Source: Lipingzhangella halophila (GTDB lineage: Bacteria > Actinomycetota > Actinomycetes > Streptosporangiales > Streptosporangiaceae). From it: a stretch of DNA of 42,044 nucleotides. The translations under genes and the position numbers were made by a program. Every line of letters begins with the position of its first letter. Positions within the stretch are counted from its first letter, which is position 1. This document shows, piece after piece, positions 7,744 to 15,662 of this stretch. Below the pieces are notes generated by a model. That model was not told the DNA's origin, ran no database searches, and saw only the letters and a program-made list of their open reading frames with translations. The stretch lies in the NCBI RefSeq assembly GCF_014203805.1, contig NZ_JACHJT010000003.1:1-42044 (forward strand), read 5' to 3'.

Positions 7744-9125
7744 TCCCCCTGGTTGTAGGTGCTGCGGCCCGGCCGGTACGCCAACGACGGCGTCTCACGC
7801 GCCTCGTAGAGGATGCCTGCGTCAACCTCGGCGGCCTGCTGCAGCAGATCCAGCAGCGTCTCGGGATGCTGCGGCCCTACGACCATCGTTTGGTCTAGGT
7901 CGCCATGCACCTCGAGGGCGATACCCTCCTCGGAGCACAAGCGCTCGATACGCCGGCCCGCGGTCTCGCCGCGGTGTCCCCGCATCGCCCGCACCATGTC
8001 CGTTACTGGCGGCGGGTCGGCGGTCCACGCGGCCAGGTGAGCAACCAGGAACGTCTGCTCGTCGACCGTCAGACCCGGCGTGCTGCGGCCCATGCCGATC
8101 CCGCCGAGCCCGGCGAACTGCCCGGGCTCGACGACGGTGATGACCTCCTCACCGTCGATCAGCACCGTAATGTCGAGATCGGACCCGCCCTGCTCGACGA
8201 CCAGACGCAGATGGTGAGGGCGGCCGTCCCAAAACCCTCGCGCGGTCACGGTGTCCAGCGTGGACGAGGACTCGGCGCCGTCCTCAGTAACCTTTATGCT
8301 CAGGTCAATCTCATCATCGTCGGGGTCGGTACGCACTTGTATCTGGGTGAAGGGGTCGCCCGGATCCCCGGAACCGGCATCAGCTACCAGCATGGTGGAC
8401 ACTGCCGCGCCCTCGCTGCGCGCGAACACGATGTCGGCGGTCACGCCGTCGGTGTCGTAGGCCCCATGGATCCGCGACGAGATTCCGGTCTTGGCGACGT
8501 TGACGCTGGATTCCAGCCAGGGCGCCATCTCCGCGTCGGCCCATTTGATCTCGGCCTCACGGATCCAGGGGAAGAGCTGGGCACGGCCCACCACTGGGCG
8601 CGCGGAAAACGTGTCCTTTCCGTCATCCAGCGGCCAGTACCCCACCGGGTCGGAGTCGACGATCCGGCGCCGCAGCGCGGAGTGCAGCGCCGCCTGGCCC
8701 TGACCGAGGCGGCGCAGGATTCCGGACGCGGTCACCTTGACGCGTGCCTCACCCTCGTAGTCTCCGGACGACAGGTCGCCGTAGGGCCAGGTGGGCGCCC
8801 ACTCGGCGACCTCTCCGGCGAACCGCACGTGCCACTCGCCCTGCCACTGCACGGAAATCCGCAGTGGGGTACTGCGGCGCACATACGGGAAGTAGCGCGA
8901 CTGGGGCCGGCGTGGGGTGTAGTCCCCGTCCGGGTTGTCCAGCTCGACGGCCACTGAGGACGGCTCGACACTGCTGGCCTCGTCCTGGCGGCCCCGGGTG
9001 ATTTGGATTGACTGTGAGTGCACGTCGCCGGAGACGTCGGTCCAGTCCCACGTGTCGGGGTCGGCGGACAGGTTCGCGCCGAACGCGATCTCCACGCGGA
9101 GGCCAATCCGAGACGGGAAGTCCAC
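7740..9125 (-). CDS. Minor tail protein (tail-tip)
   Basis: 461 residues from a GTG preceded by AAGGGGG. The N-terminal about 120 residues (RVEIAFGANLSADPDTWDW, then AVELDNPDGDYTPRRP) match the pattern of minor tail proteins encoded just after the tape measure in many Streptomyces phages. A central lectin-like block follows (about 165-335, starting DPVGYWPLDDG and including DGRPHHLRLVVEQG), as in carbohydrate-binding tail components. It overlaps the PhoD gene by 4 bp. It is likely part of the distal tail complex that touches the host surface. Confidence 0.8.
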   Translation of the reverse strand: MDFPSRIGLRVEIAFGANLSADPDTWDWTDVSGDVHSQSIQITRGRQDEASSVEPSSVAVELDNPDGDYTPRRPQSRYFPYVRRSTPLRISVQWQGEWHVRFAGEVAEWAPTWPYGDLSSGDYEGEARVKVTASGILRRLGQGQAALHSALRRRIVDSDPVGYWPLDDGKDTFSARPVVGRAQLFPWIREAEIKWADAEMAPWLESSVNVAKTGISSRIHGAYDTDGVTADIVFARSEGAAVSTMLVADAGSGDPGDPFTQIQVRTDPDDDEIDLSIKVTEDGAESSSTLDTVTARGFWDGRPHHLRLVVEQGGSDLDITVLIDGEEVITVVEPGQFAGLGGIGMGRSTPGLTVDEQTFLVAHLAAWTADPPPVTDMVRAMRGHRGETAGRRIERLCSEEGIALEVHGDLDQTMVVGPQHPETLLDLLQQAAEVDAGILYEARETPSLAYRPGRSTYNQGE

Positions 9126-9134
9126 GCGGCCCCC

Positions 9135-11465
9135 TTACTGCCCATAGGCGGCTTGCACGCGGCCGCCGCCCTTGACGCGTACCGACTTGCGCAGCCACTG
9201 GTCCAGCGCCCGCGGCAGTCCGGATCCGTCGATGGTGACCTCCACAGGTGCCGCGCCCCCTGCGCCTCCGCGAGCCGAAGGGATTTGCGGGACTGCTCCG
9301 GCGACCGCGAGTTCACCGGCGGCGGAGACCTCGCCCACCGAGGCACGCAGCCCTTCGGCGAGCATGTCGCCGATCGTGGCGCCGGCGATGTTCGGAGCCC
9401 CGGACCCACTGAGCGGGCCTTCCTTCGCGGGGCTGAACGGGAGCTTGTCGCGGATCTTGGACGCGATATCCGAGGCGGTGTCGCCCAGGCTTCCCATCAT
9501 GCCCTTGATGCCGCTGATTAGCCCCTTGATTACATTCTTGCCCGCGTTGACCAGCCAGTTCTTGGCGTTGGACAGGGCGTTCTTCACCTTGCCGGGGATG
9601 CTCTTGACTTTGGAGAGCAGGTTGGAGACCCCGTTGGACACGAAGGACTTGATGCGGGCCCATGCCTGGCGCGTGATTGCCTTCGCCATCAGCCACGCCC
9701 GCTGAATATGCATCTTCGCGAGCAGGAATCGCTTCAGGATCGCGCCCACCAGGGCCTGAATGAGCCCGGTGACCGTGTTCTTGATCCAGTTCCAGGCCGC
9801 CGCGGCGGCGCCCTTGATGGCGCTCCACGCCGCGGCCATGCCCGCCTTGATCTGATCCCAGTACTTGATGATCAGCCCGACGGCGAGCCCGATCGGCCCG
9901 GTGAGGATGCCCAGCAGCAGCATCCAGTTGTTCTTGAGCCATTCGATGATGAATGAGACAGCCGTAGAGATGGCGGACTTGAGCCATTCCCAGGCGGCGA
10001 GCGTGGCCGCGACGATCTTGTCCCAATAGACGACGATCAGCGCGATGATCGCGATCAGCGCGATGATGGCCAGGATGATCAGCCCGATGGGGTTGGCCAT
10101 CATGGCCGCGTTGAGCAGCCACTGCACCGCAGTCCACGCGATCGTGAGAGCCCGAGCTACCTTGAGCAGCGTTGTCCAGATTTTGATCGCCGCGGTCTTA
10201 AGCAAGATGACCGTTTGCACCGCCGCCACGACCACCCGGAACGCGGTCATCGCCATGGTGGCGATCTTCATGACCCCAGCGATCGCGGCCGCGGTGCCCA
10301 GTAGCCCGCCCAGTGCGGCACCGAGGACTTTCACGGTGCCGGCGTTGTTCTGCATGATCCCGGCCAGCGAGGACAGCATCGACCCCAGGGGCGAGAGCAC
10401 CACCAGGGCGGCGCCGAGCGCAGCCACGAACCCCGCCCCGAACCCCTTGATGGCCGGTAGCGCGGCGACGGCGAAGTCCTTGATTCCGGTGGCGATGCGG
10501 GTGACCGCGTCGGTCACCCCGGCCGACTCCAGTTTCGCTCCGACGTCGGAGATGATCCCGGGTAGGGCGCCCATCCCAGATTCGACCTTGTCGCCGATGG
10601 TCTCCACGGCCGGGGCGAGCTTGTCCATCAGCGGCACCAGCATCTCGCCGAGGCTGGTGACCACCTGCCCCTTGGCGGCCTGAAACGCGCCGCTGAAAGT
10701 TTTGCCGGTTGCGTCGGCCGCCGCCTGAGCCTTCTGAAAGCTCTCCTGGGTGGGATCACCCAGCACCGCGAGCAGGTCTTCCAGGCCGATCTCGCCCTCG
10801 GAGGCCATGGTCTTGATCTCGCCGGAGGTGACCCCGATGTGGTCGGCCAGCTCCTCGAAGATCGGGAAACCCGCCTCCGAGATCATGTTCAGCTCGCCGT
10901 TCATCGCCTTGCCCTGGTTCTGCGTCTTCGTCAGGGCAGACGTGATGGAATCAATCTCAGCCGGCCCGCCCCCCAGGGACTGCACGGCGACGTCGATGTT
11001 CTCCAGCATCCCGACGGCGTCGCCGCCCTCAACGCCGAGGTAGCCCAGGGACACCGCGGCGTCCTGAAACGCCTCCGCGCCGATCGGGGACTGGGCGAAC
11101 TTGCTGTTGAGAGTGTCGATGGTGTCGGCGGCCTTGCCCGCGTCCCCATACATCCCGGTCAACGACGCCTGGGCGTTCTGGATGGAGTCGGCCATCGAGA
11201 ACACGTCGCCGGTGAACGAAGCGACGCCGACCGCGGCCAGGGCGCCGCTGGCGACCCCGGCCATGGTCTTGAACTGGGTCCCGAGACCGCCGATCGCGCT
11301 GCCCGCGGATGCCGACAGTGACCGCCCCAACGTGTTACCGGTGGTGCGCCCGGCGGCGGCCGCCGGCCCGGCCAGAGCACCGGTCATCCCCTTCTGGGCA
11401 GCTCCGCCGAACCCCTTCATGGTGGGAATCAGACGCACATAGCCGACACCGACCTCGGTCGCCAT
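9135..11465 (-). CDS. Tail tape measure protein
   Basis: 776 residues, Ala- and Gly-rich. The N-terminal third has the typical tape-measure region (GGDAVGMLENIDVAVQSL, then ALTKTQNQGKAMNGELNMIS, as in TP901-type tape measures). The centre has long hydrophobic helices (about 340-560, for example LIILAIIALIAIIALIVVY) that probably insert into the host membrane. Amphipathic helices with regularly spaced Trp follow (WSAIKGAAAAAWNWIK). The C-terminus has the PFSPAKEGPLSG motif common in actinophage tape measures. It sets tail length and is threaded inside the tail tube. It sits directly downstream of the frameshifted chaperone genes, the canonical order. Confidence 0.95.
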   Translation of the reverse strand: MATEVGVGYVRLIPTMKGFGGAAQKGMTGALAGPAAAAGRTTGNTLGRSLSASAGSAIGGLGTQFKTMAGVASGALAAVGVASFTGDVFSMADSIQNAQASLTGMYGDAGKAADTIDTLNSKFAQSPIGAEAFQDAAVSLGYLGVEGGDAVGMLENIDVAVQSLGGGPAEIDSITSALTKTQNQGKAMNGELNMISEAGFPIFEELADHIGVTSGEIKTMASEGEIGLEDLLAVLGDPTQESFQKAQAAADATGKTFSGAFQAAKGQVVTSLGEMLVPLMDKLAPAVETIGDKVESGMGALPGIISDVGAKLESAGVTDAVTRIATGIKDFAVAALPAIKGFGAGFVAALGAALVVLSPLGSMLSSLAGIMQNNAGTVKVLGAALGGLLGTAAAIAGVMKIATMAMTAFRVVVAAVQTVILLKTAAIKIWTTLLKVARALTIAWTAVQWLLNAAMMANPIGLIILAIIALIAIIALIVVYWDKIVAATLAAWEWLKSAISTAVSFIIEWLKNNWMLLLGILTGPIGLAVGLIIKYWDQIKAGMAAAWSAIKGAAAAAWNWIKNTVTGLIQALVGAILKRFLLAKMHIQRAWLMAKAITRQAWARIKSFVSNGVSNLLSKVKSIPGKVKNALSNAKNWLVNAGKNVIKGLISGIKGMMGSLGDTASDIASKIRDKLPFSPAKEGPLSGSGAPNIAGATIGDMLAEGLRASVGEVSAAGELAVAGAVPQIPSARGGAGGAAPVEVTIDGSGLPRALDQWLRKSVRVKGGGRVQAAYGQ

Positions 11466-11508
11466 AGGCCGGCCACCCCCTCTCGGGTCGCGGACCTACA
11501 GCGGCGCG

Positions 11509-12158
11509 CTATTCAGATGTGGATTTGGGTCCGTAGCGGTCGAGCAGTGCCGCCACCTCGGAGGGGTCCCGGTCGCTCGTGTCGCCGTACTGTTTCGACT
11601 CGGACTGAGCCAGCGGACTGACGCGCTTGGGTTTGCGCCGGTTCTTCTGGCCGTCCTTGGATCGCTGCCAGTTGGCGATGCGCAGCTCGTCGAGCACCAT
11701 GTACAGCAGGTGCTCGGTCAGGGTGTGGCCGTCGCCTCCGTGCTCGCGCGCCGTCTGGCTGTGGGGTTCGTGGGCCAGGGCGTAGGCCGCGGCACCCAGG
11801 TCGCCCGCGGACAACTCCAGCGGGTCGATCCCCCGCAGGACTAGGTCCGCTTGCGTCGCTTCGAACGATTGCGGGTCTGCGAGGAGGGCGAGTGCGCTTT
11901 TCCCGAGGTTCCCGAGTGGTCCGCCCACGCCTGCACCAGGTCCTCGGCGGCGCCGGTCGACATCTCCATGATCGCCTCATAGACCTCGCGGCCGGCAATC
12001 TCTTCGAGGGCTTCCTCGCTGCCGCCGGTGAACTCCTGCAGCAGTCCCGACTTCACCGTCTTCATGTGGGGCAGCTCGTAGCGCTGCCCGTCCATCCCGA
12101 TGAAGGGGAAGGGATGGCGGTTAGCACCGCCGCCGGCGGAGCGTGCATCGAACGTCAT
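11509..12158 (-). CDS. Tail assembly chaperone GT fusion made by -1 frameshift
   Basis: Joined product of about 216 residues: the first 87 codons of the upstream chaperone (12158 to 11898), then a -1 slip at GGGAAAA (11904-11898), then 129 codons in the second frame to the stop at 11509. The second frame lacks an obvious start of its own with a ribosome-binding site. It carries the usual T region (SALALLADPQSFEATQAD, then LLYMVLDELRIANWQ and a basic Lys/Arg patch). This is the lambda G/GT arrangement, in which the longer form recruits tape measure and tube subunits during tail assembly and is absent from the virion. Confidence 0.85.
11841..12158 (-). CDS. Tail assembly chaperone, short (G-like) form
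   Basis: 105 residues from the ATG at 12158, 8 nt after GGAGA. A TTG five codons upstream is unlikely because it overlaps that ribosome-binding site. The protein is acidic and helical (GGSEEALEEIAGREVYEAIM) and ends in a basic tail (RNRSKRRKRT) if translation stays in frame. It lies between the tail tube and tape measure genes, as in all long-tailed siphophages. It overlaps the second chaperone frame at 11841-11928, where the slippery heptamer lies. Confidence 0.88.
   Translation of the reverse strand: MTFDARSAGGGANRHPFPFIGMDGQRYELPHMKTVKSGLLQEFTGGSEEALEEIAGREVYEAIMEMSTGAAEDLVQAWADHSGTSGKAHSPSSQTRNRSKRRKRT
11898..11904 (-). other. -1 programmed frameshift slippery site GGGAAAA
   Basis: The zero frame reads TCG GGA AAA GCG. 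Slipping back one base gives GGG AAA AGC, which continues into the second chaperone frame (GKSALALL). This is the X XXY YYZ heptamer used for the same purpose by lambda and many actinophages. It falls inside the overlap of the two frames. The shared Gly-Lys at the slip site is consistent with either reading. Confidence 0.85.
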
Positions 12159-12197
12159 CGCGCGGATCTCCAATCAGGTGCGCGGAGGAGGGTTGGA

Positions 12198-12237
12198 CAC
12201 CCCGCGGCCGGCTCCGCGCGAGACCGGCCGCGGGGTG
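12198..12237 (-). terminator. Strong hairpin after the tail tube gene
   Basis: A perfect 14-bp inverted repeat (12198-12211 with 12224-12237, 12-nt loop) begins 6 bp after the stop of the tail tube gene and before the chaperone genes. It has no T-run. It probably attenuates transcription or protects the 3' end, so that the abundant tube protein is made in excess over chaperones and tape measure. Confidence 0.6.
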
Positions 12238-12242
12238 GATCG

Positions 12243-12824
12243 TCAGGACTCACCGGCGATGCCCTCACCCCAGGCGTCGGAGTTGGAGTACTTGACCATG
12301 AGGTCGCCGTTGCCATCCGGGTAGCAGGTCAGCGTCATCGGGTACTGCACCGGATCGCCGGAGTTGGCGTAGGGCACTTCGTCGCGCTCGGTCAGCTCGC
12401 CGTTGCCGATGTAGATCCGCAGCAGCTCGTCGCCGTCGATCACGTCCAGCACGAACGCCCGCGGGTCGTGGGTGGGCGGCTTGACGTGCATCTTCCACTC
12501 GCCGTTGTTCTCCTCGACGTGGGAGCCGGGGTGGAACAGCTCCAGGGTGGAGCCGCGAGTCTGCAGCAGCGTTAGTTCGATCGTGGCGGTGGACTCGGTG
12601 CGCACGCTGCGTACCGTGGTCGCTCCCTGCCAGCCGATGATGGTGTCCACCGAGTCGTCCCAGGACTCCACGGCCCCGTCCTCGTTGAGGTAGCCGTGGC
12701 CGGTGAACGCCGAGTCCAGCGAGCTGGAAGCGTCCTCGGGCGCCTCGGCGGTGCCGCGCGGAGCGGAGTAGAACGCCCCGGTGATACCTACGCGGACCTC
12801 CTCGGCCGCCAAGTTTGCAGACAT
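12243..12824 (-). CDS. Major tail (tube) protein
   Basis: 193 residues, opening with the SANLAAEEVRVGITGAFYSAP motif typical of actinophage major tail proteins. It has alternating beta strands and no cysteine except one near residue 167. It is preceded by a strong AGGAGG ribosome-binding site. Length, position just upstream of the frameshifted chaperones and the hairpin that isolates the gene all fit the tube subunit. It would polymerise as hexameric rings around the tape measure. Confidence 0.88.
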   Translation of the reverse strand: MSANLAAEEVRVGITGAFYSAPRGTAEAPEDASSSLDSAFTGHGYLNEDGAVESWDDSVDTIIGWQGATTVRSVRTESTATIELTLLQTRGSTLELFHPGSHVEENNGEWKMHVKPPTHDPRAFVLDVIDGDELLRIYIGNGELTERDEVPYANSGDPVQYPMTLTCYPDGNGDLMVKYSNSDAWGEGIAGES

Positions 12825-12834
12825 GTAGTCCCTC

Positions 12835-13230
12835 CTATGGGGCTAGATAGATGGCTGAGTCCGCGCGGATCGTGAGCTCGTAGGTCGCCCACACGCGGGG
12901 CGATGACGTGGTGGGGTCGTCGTCGTGGCGCGGCCCGAGGAACTCCTCGACCCGGTACACCGGGGGGCCGATTTGGTCGGTGCCGGACAGCGCCCACAGA
13001 GCCCCACGCACGTCCAGGGCGAGACCCATCGCCTCGTCGTCAGTCGGCGCCCAGCACCACACGTCGAACCGCGCCCGGTCGCGCACCGGTGCCTGGGCCT
13101 GGCCGCCGACCCGGCGCATCTGGACTAGCCGTTCCGGCCGCGGGTCGGGTACCCGGGTCACCACCGGCACCGGGTCCACAACGGGCAGCAGGTGGGCGCG
13201 CAGTGGGGGGAAAATGTCGGGGAAGGCCAC
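12835..13230 (-). CDS. Tail terminator/tail completion protein
   Basis: 131 residues. The pattern (FPPLRAHLLPVV, then RARFDVWCWAPTDDEAMGLA and YELTIRAD at the end) matches the small tail-terminator proteins related to lambda gpU that are encoded just before the tube gene in actinophages. It would cap the tail tube and form the interface with the head connector. It ends 10 bp before the tube gene start. Its identity rests on size, secondary-structure pattern and gene order. Confidence 0.75.
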   Translation of the reverse strand: MAFPDIFPPLRAHLLPVVDPVPVVTRVPDPRPERLVQMRRVGGQAQAPVRDRARFDVWCWAPTDDEAMGLALDVRGALWALSGTDQIGPPVYRVEEFLGPRHDDDPTTSSPRVWATYELTIRADSAIYLAP

Positions 13231-13248
13231 GATGCACCTCCCTCTGGG

Positions 13249-13533
13249 TTAGCCGCGGGCGGCGTCGATCGCCCCGCCGAGAATGCGGTGCCGTCTCTCA
13301 ATGGCCAGCGACTCGGGATGGACCGCGATGATGGTCGCCCCGGCCCGCGACTGGCCGATGTAGGTATCAGCGATGACCTCGGGAGGGTCGCCGTAGTGGT
13401 ACCGGGCGGCGAACTGGGGTGCGGCGACACCGCGCACCGCATCCGCCCGGCGCTGCAGGTCGGACTCGACCCCCTCGCCCTTCATGACGGCCTGGTAGCC
13501 GGAACTGCTGTGCCGGAAGCGAACCCGGGCCAT
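13249..13533 (-). CDS. HK97-gp10-like tail component
   Basis: 94 residues from the ATG at 13533, which has AAGGGGG upstream; the longer open frame overlaps the connector gene and was not used. The N-terminus (MARVRFRHSSSGYQAVMKG) and the helix SDLQRRADAVRGVAAPQ resemble HK97 gp10-type tail completion proteins, which help join tail to head. It sits between the head-closure gene and the tail terminator gene, the expected place. Confidence 0.72.
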   Translation of the reverse strand: MARVRFRHSSSGYQAVMKGEGVESDLQRRADAVRGVAAPQFAARYHYGDPPEVIADTYIGQSRAGATIIAVHPESLAIERRHRILGGAIDAARG

Positions 13534-13543
13534 GGGCGCCCCC

Positions 13544-13921
13544 TTATCCGTCGACGACGCGCAGGGTGACCTCCATGTGGTGCACCCCATTGCGCGACAG
13601 CGGGTTGTACAGCGGGGCCGGTTGCCCGTCGAGCCGGAACACCACCTGCTCGCCGGAGGGGTGGTCGTCCCACTCGACACGGTCGCGGCGGCGCACCCCG
13701 GTGTGGTCGGTGACCATGAGCCACCGGGCCTCCATCGGGTCAGCGCCGTCGACGGCGACGAGGCTGCGCTGATCCTGCTGCAGCCACGCCCGAACCTCAC
13801 TCCGCTCGGCGGCCTCGCCGTAGTCATAGACCGTGTTGCCATAGGAGTCAGTGGACTCGACGGGATGGACGAGGGTCACGGTGTGCGGCATCAGCCGGGA
13901 GGGGACGCCGACGCTGGTCAT
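13544..13921 (-). CDS. Head closure (stopper) protein
   Basis: 125 residues, a compact beta-barrel-type sequence (HTVTLVHPVESTDSYGNTVY, then ADPMEARWLMVTDHTGVRR). It resembles head-tail stopper proteins of the SPP1 gp16/phage_H_T_join class. These close the connector pore after DNA packaging. The start overlaps the preceding short gene by 4 bp (ATGA). Confidence 0.75.
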   Translation of the reverse strand: MTSVGVPSRLMPHTVTLVHPVESTDSYGNTVYDYGEAAERSEVRAWLQQDQRSLVAVDGADPMEARWLMVTDHTGVRRRDRVEWDDHPSGEQVVFRLDGQPAPLYNPLSRNGVHHMEVTLRVVDG

Positions 13922-14082
13922 CGCCTCCCCTTCCGTTCGGCTCGGGCGATGCGCTCCGTGAGCCGGGCGATGCGTTTCTGTGCATCGGTGGCCTTCGCCT
14001 CGTCATCGGCCTTCTGGGCCCTGGCGAGCTTCTTCTGCTCACGGGCGAGCTCTCGCTGGTCGCGCTCCACCTGGGTGCTCAT
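13918..14082 (-). CDS. Short basic coiled-coil protein
   Basis: 54 residues, nearly all charged helix with Lys/Arg/Gln and Ala (QRELAREQKKLARAQKADDE, then RIARLTERIARAERKGRR). It is coupled on both sides by ATGA overlaps (14079-14082 and 13918-13921), which strongly supports translation. Comparable short basic proteins occur between the two connector genes in some actinophages. It may bind DNA or stabilise the connector; no function is assigned. Confidence 0.65.
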   Translation of the reverse strand: MSTQVERDQRELAREQKKLARAQKADDEAKATDAQKRIARLTERIARAERKGRR

Positions 14083-14705
14083 CCGGCCCTCACCCCGATC
14101 GTGCCGACCCGGCGCCGGTACCCGGCATCGTCGAGGGCGTCGCGGTCCTCCTGCAGCATCCGAACCGAGGCGCCCGGACTGCCTCCGGACTGCTGCAGCT
14201 GATAGTTGTAGATGCCGACGCGCTCGCTGACCATGCCCGGGGTCTGTGTTGGGGCGAGCAGGGTGCGCAGCACCATGGACGCGACCACGTCGACCACCAC
14301 GTCGGGCACCTCGGCGTCCCCGTGGGAATAGGTCACCCGATAGGCGTCCGGGTGGCACCACCACAACGGCGCCGTCGTCGGCTCCGCCGGGCAGGCCGGG
14401 GCGATGTCGATCTTGTCGACTCCGTCGAACACCCACCCGGACAGCTCCACATCTGGGGTGCCGTCGCTGGCGAGCGCGTACACCGAGGTCACCTCGGTGA
14501 CGGGTCGCTGTGGAAGGCGCACTACGGTGCCCACAGGGCGCAGCGTGATCTCGTCGCCCTCCACAGGGGTGAAGACGCGCCGGGTGTAGGCGCGCACCCT
14601 GGCCGACGCGCCCTTGAGTAGCCCGTCGGCCCGGGCCTCCTCGTCGTCGGTGAGGTTGCGGCCCAGTAGGGCCGCGAGGTCGTCCTGTGTCGCGAGCGGA
14701 TCCAC
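14079..14705 (-). CDS. Head-tail connector (adaptor) protein
   Basis: 208 residues. The N-terminal helices (MDPLATQDDLAALLGRNLTD, then ADGLLKGASARVRAYTRR) and the later RVTYSHGDAEVPDVVVDVV have the form of gp6/gp15-type connector adaptors that dock on the portal ring. The C-terminus (MLQEDRDALDDAGYRRR) is typical of the family. It is separated from the capsid gene by the three-gene modification cassette, an unusual insertion at this point in the head operon. Confidence 0.82.
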   Translation of the reverse strand: MDPLATQDDLAALLGRNLTDDEEARADGLLKGASARVRAYTRRVFTPVEGDEITLRPVGTVVRLPQRPVTEVTSVYALASDGTPDVELSGWVFDGVDKIDIAPACPAEPTTAPLWWCHPDAYRVTYSHGDAEVPDVVVDVVASMVLRTLLAPTQTPGMVSERVGIYNYQLQQSGGSPGASVRMLQEDRDALDDAGYRRRVGTIGVRAG

Positions 14706-14708
14706 GGC

Positions 14709-15662
14709 TCACCTCCTGTCGAGGTCGAGGAGGAACTGGGCGTGAAGCTTTCCGCCGCGGCCGCGCACGTCGGGCGGCAGCACGCCGTCGATGAACTCCA
14801 CATCGGTCGGCCGCGGCCCTTGCGTGGCGGCCTGCTTCACCGCGTCGGGCAGCTCTTCGGCACGATCGACGTGGTAGCCGATGCGGTCGCGGTAGACTCT
14901 CGCCTCCAGCGTGCGGCCCTGCTCGCGCTCCAGGTTGCGGTCCCGGGTGAGCCAGGACGGCAGCACCACCGGGACCCCGAGTGCCATCGCCTCGTAGATC
15001 GTGGATCCGCCGTCGGCGATGACCACGTCGGCGCCGGCGTATTCGGCGAGGGTGGCGCGCCGGTCGTCGCGGTGGCGCGGGTGCCAGGCCGTGACGACGT
15101 CGTAGACGTCGGGGTCGAGGAGGCGCATCACTGTGTCGCGGTGCCACCAGGACGTCGCGCCGGCGCCGGGCGCGCGCGGGTTGCCGCGGGTGTAGCGTTC
15201 GGATCCGCCGCCGTGCGTGGGGGCGTAGACCACCCGGATACGGTCGTCGCGCTCCAGCGCCGGGACCGTGCCCTGATAAATGGGGTCGAGCTTGGGGTAG
15301 CCGAGCTCCACGATCCGGTTCCTCTGCACACCCCCGTCGATGAAACGCGCGGTGTGCACTGGTCCCGGCGAGACGACATGGTCGAACGACCTCATCTTGA
15401 CGCCGTGCCTGTACGACTTGTCGGCGATACCGTGGCTGATCTGTACACCGGTGCGCCCAGTCTCGCGGCGCCCCGCACTGTAGCGATGGCGCACGGCGAG
15501 GTAGACGTTGGTCGCGCCCCGGTGCGGCTGGCGGTCCACCACGTAGGAGCCCGCCGGAAGGTGGGCCAGGATGGGGCCGATGTAGGCATCGGTCATCCCG
15601 CCCGGCACCATCGCCCCGGTCTGGTCATCCCACCCGGTCGCGTTGCTCGCGAACACGATCAC
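14709..15662 (-). CDS. GT-B-fold glycosyl- or glycerophosphotransferase
   Basis: 317 residues from a GTG preceded by GGGAGG. The motifs QISHGIADKSYRHG, GYPKLDPIYQG, VVYAPTHGG, AWHPRHRDD and DGGSTIYEAMALGVPVVLPS resemble the GT-B half of TagB/TagF-type CDP-glycerol glycerophosphotransferases and related glycosyltransferases. No membrane segment is present, so the enzyme is cytoplasmic. It overlaps the upstream GT2 gene by 38 bp and is followed 3 bp later by the connector gene. It most likely adds a sugar or polyol-phosphate to a virion protein. The donor cannot be read from sequence. Confidence 0.78.
   Translation of the reverse strand: MIVFASNATGWDDQTGAMVPGGMTDAYIGPILAHLPAGSYVVDRQPHRGATNVYLAVRHRYSAGRRETGRTGVQISHGIADKSYRHGVKMRSFDHVVSPGPVHTARFIDGGVQRNRIVELGYPKLDPIYQGTVPALERDDRIRVVYAPTHGGGSERYTRGNPRAPGAGATSWWHRDTVMRLLDPDVYDVVTAWHPRHRDDRRATLAEYAGADVVIADGGSTIYEAMALGVPVVLPSWLTRDRNLEREQGRTLEARVYRDRIGYHVDRAEELPDAVKQAATQGPRPTDVEFIDGVLPPDVRGRGGKLHAQFLLDLDRR

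Noticed and set aside
11509-11928. Second tail chaperone as an independent gene from 11928.
   Set aside because: The apparent start lies inside the first chaperone with no ribosome-binding site; the GGGAAAA slip site explains expression.
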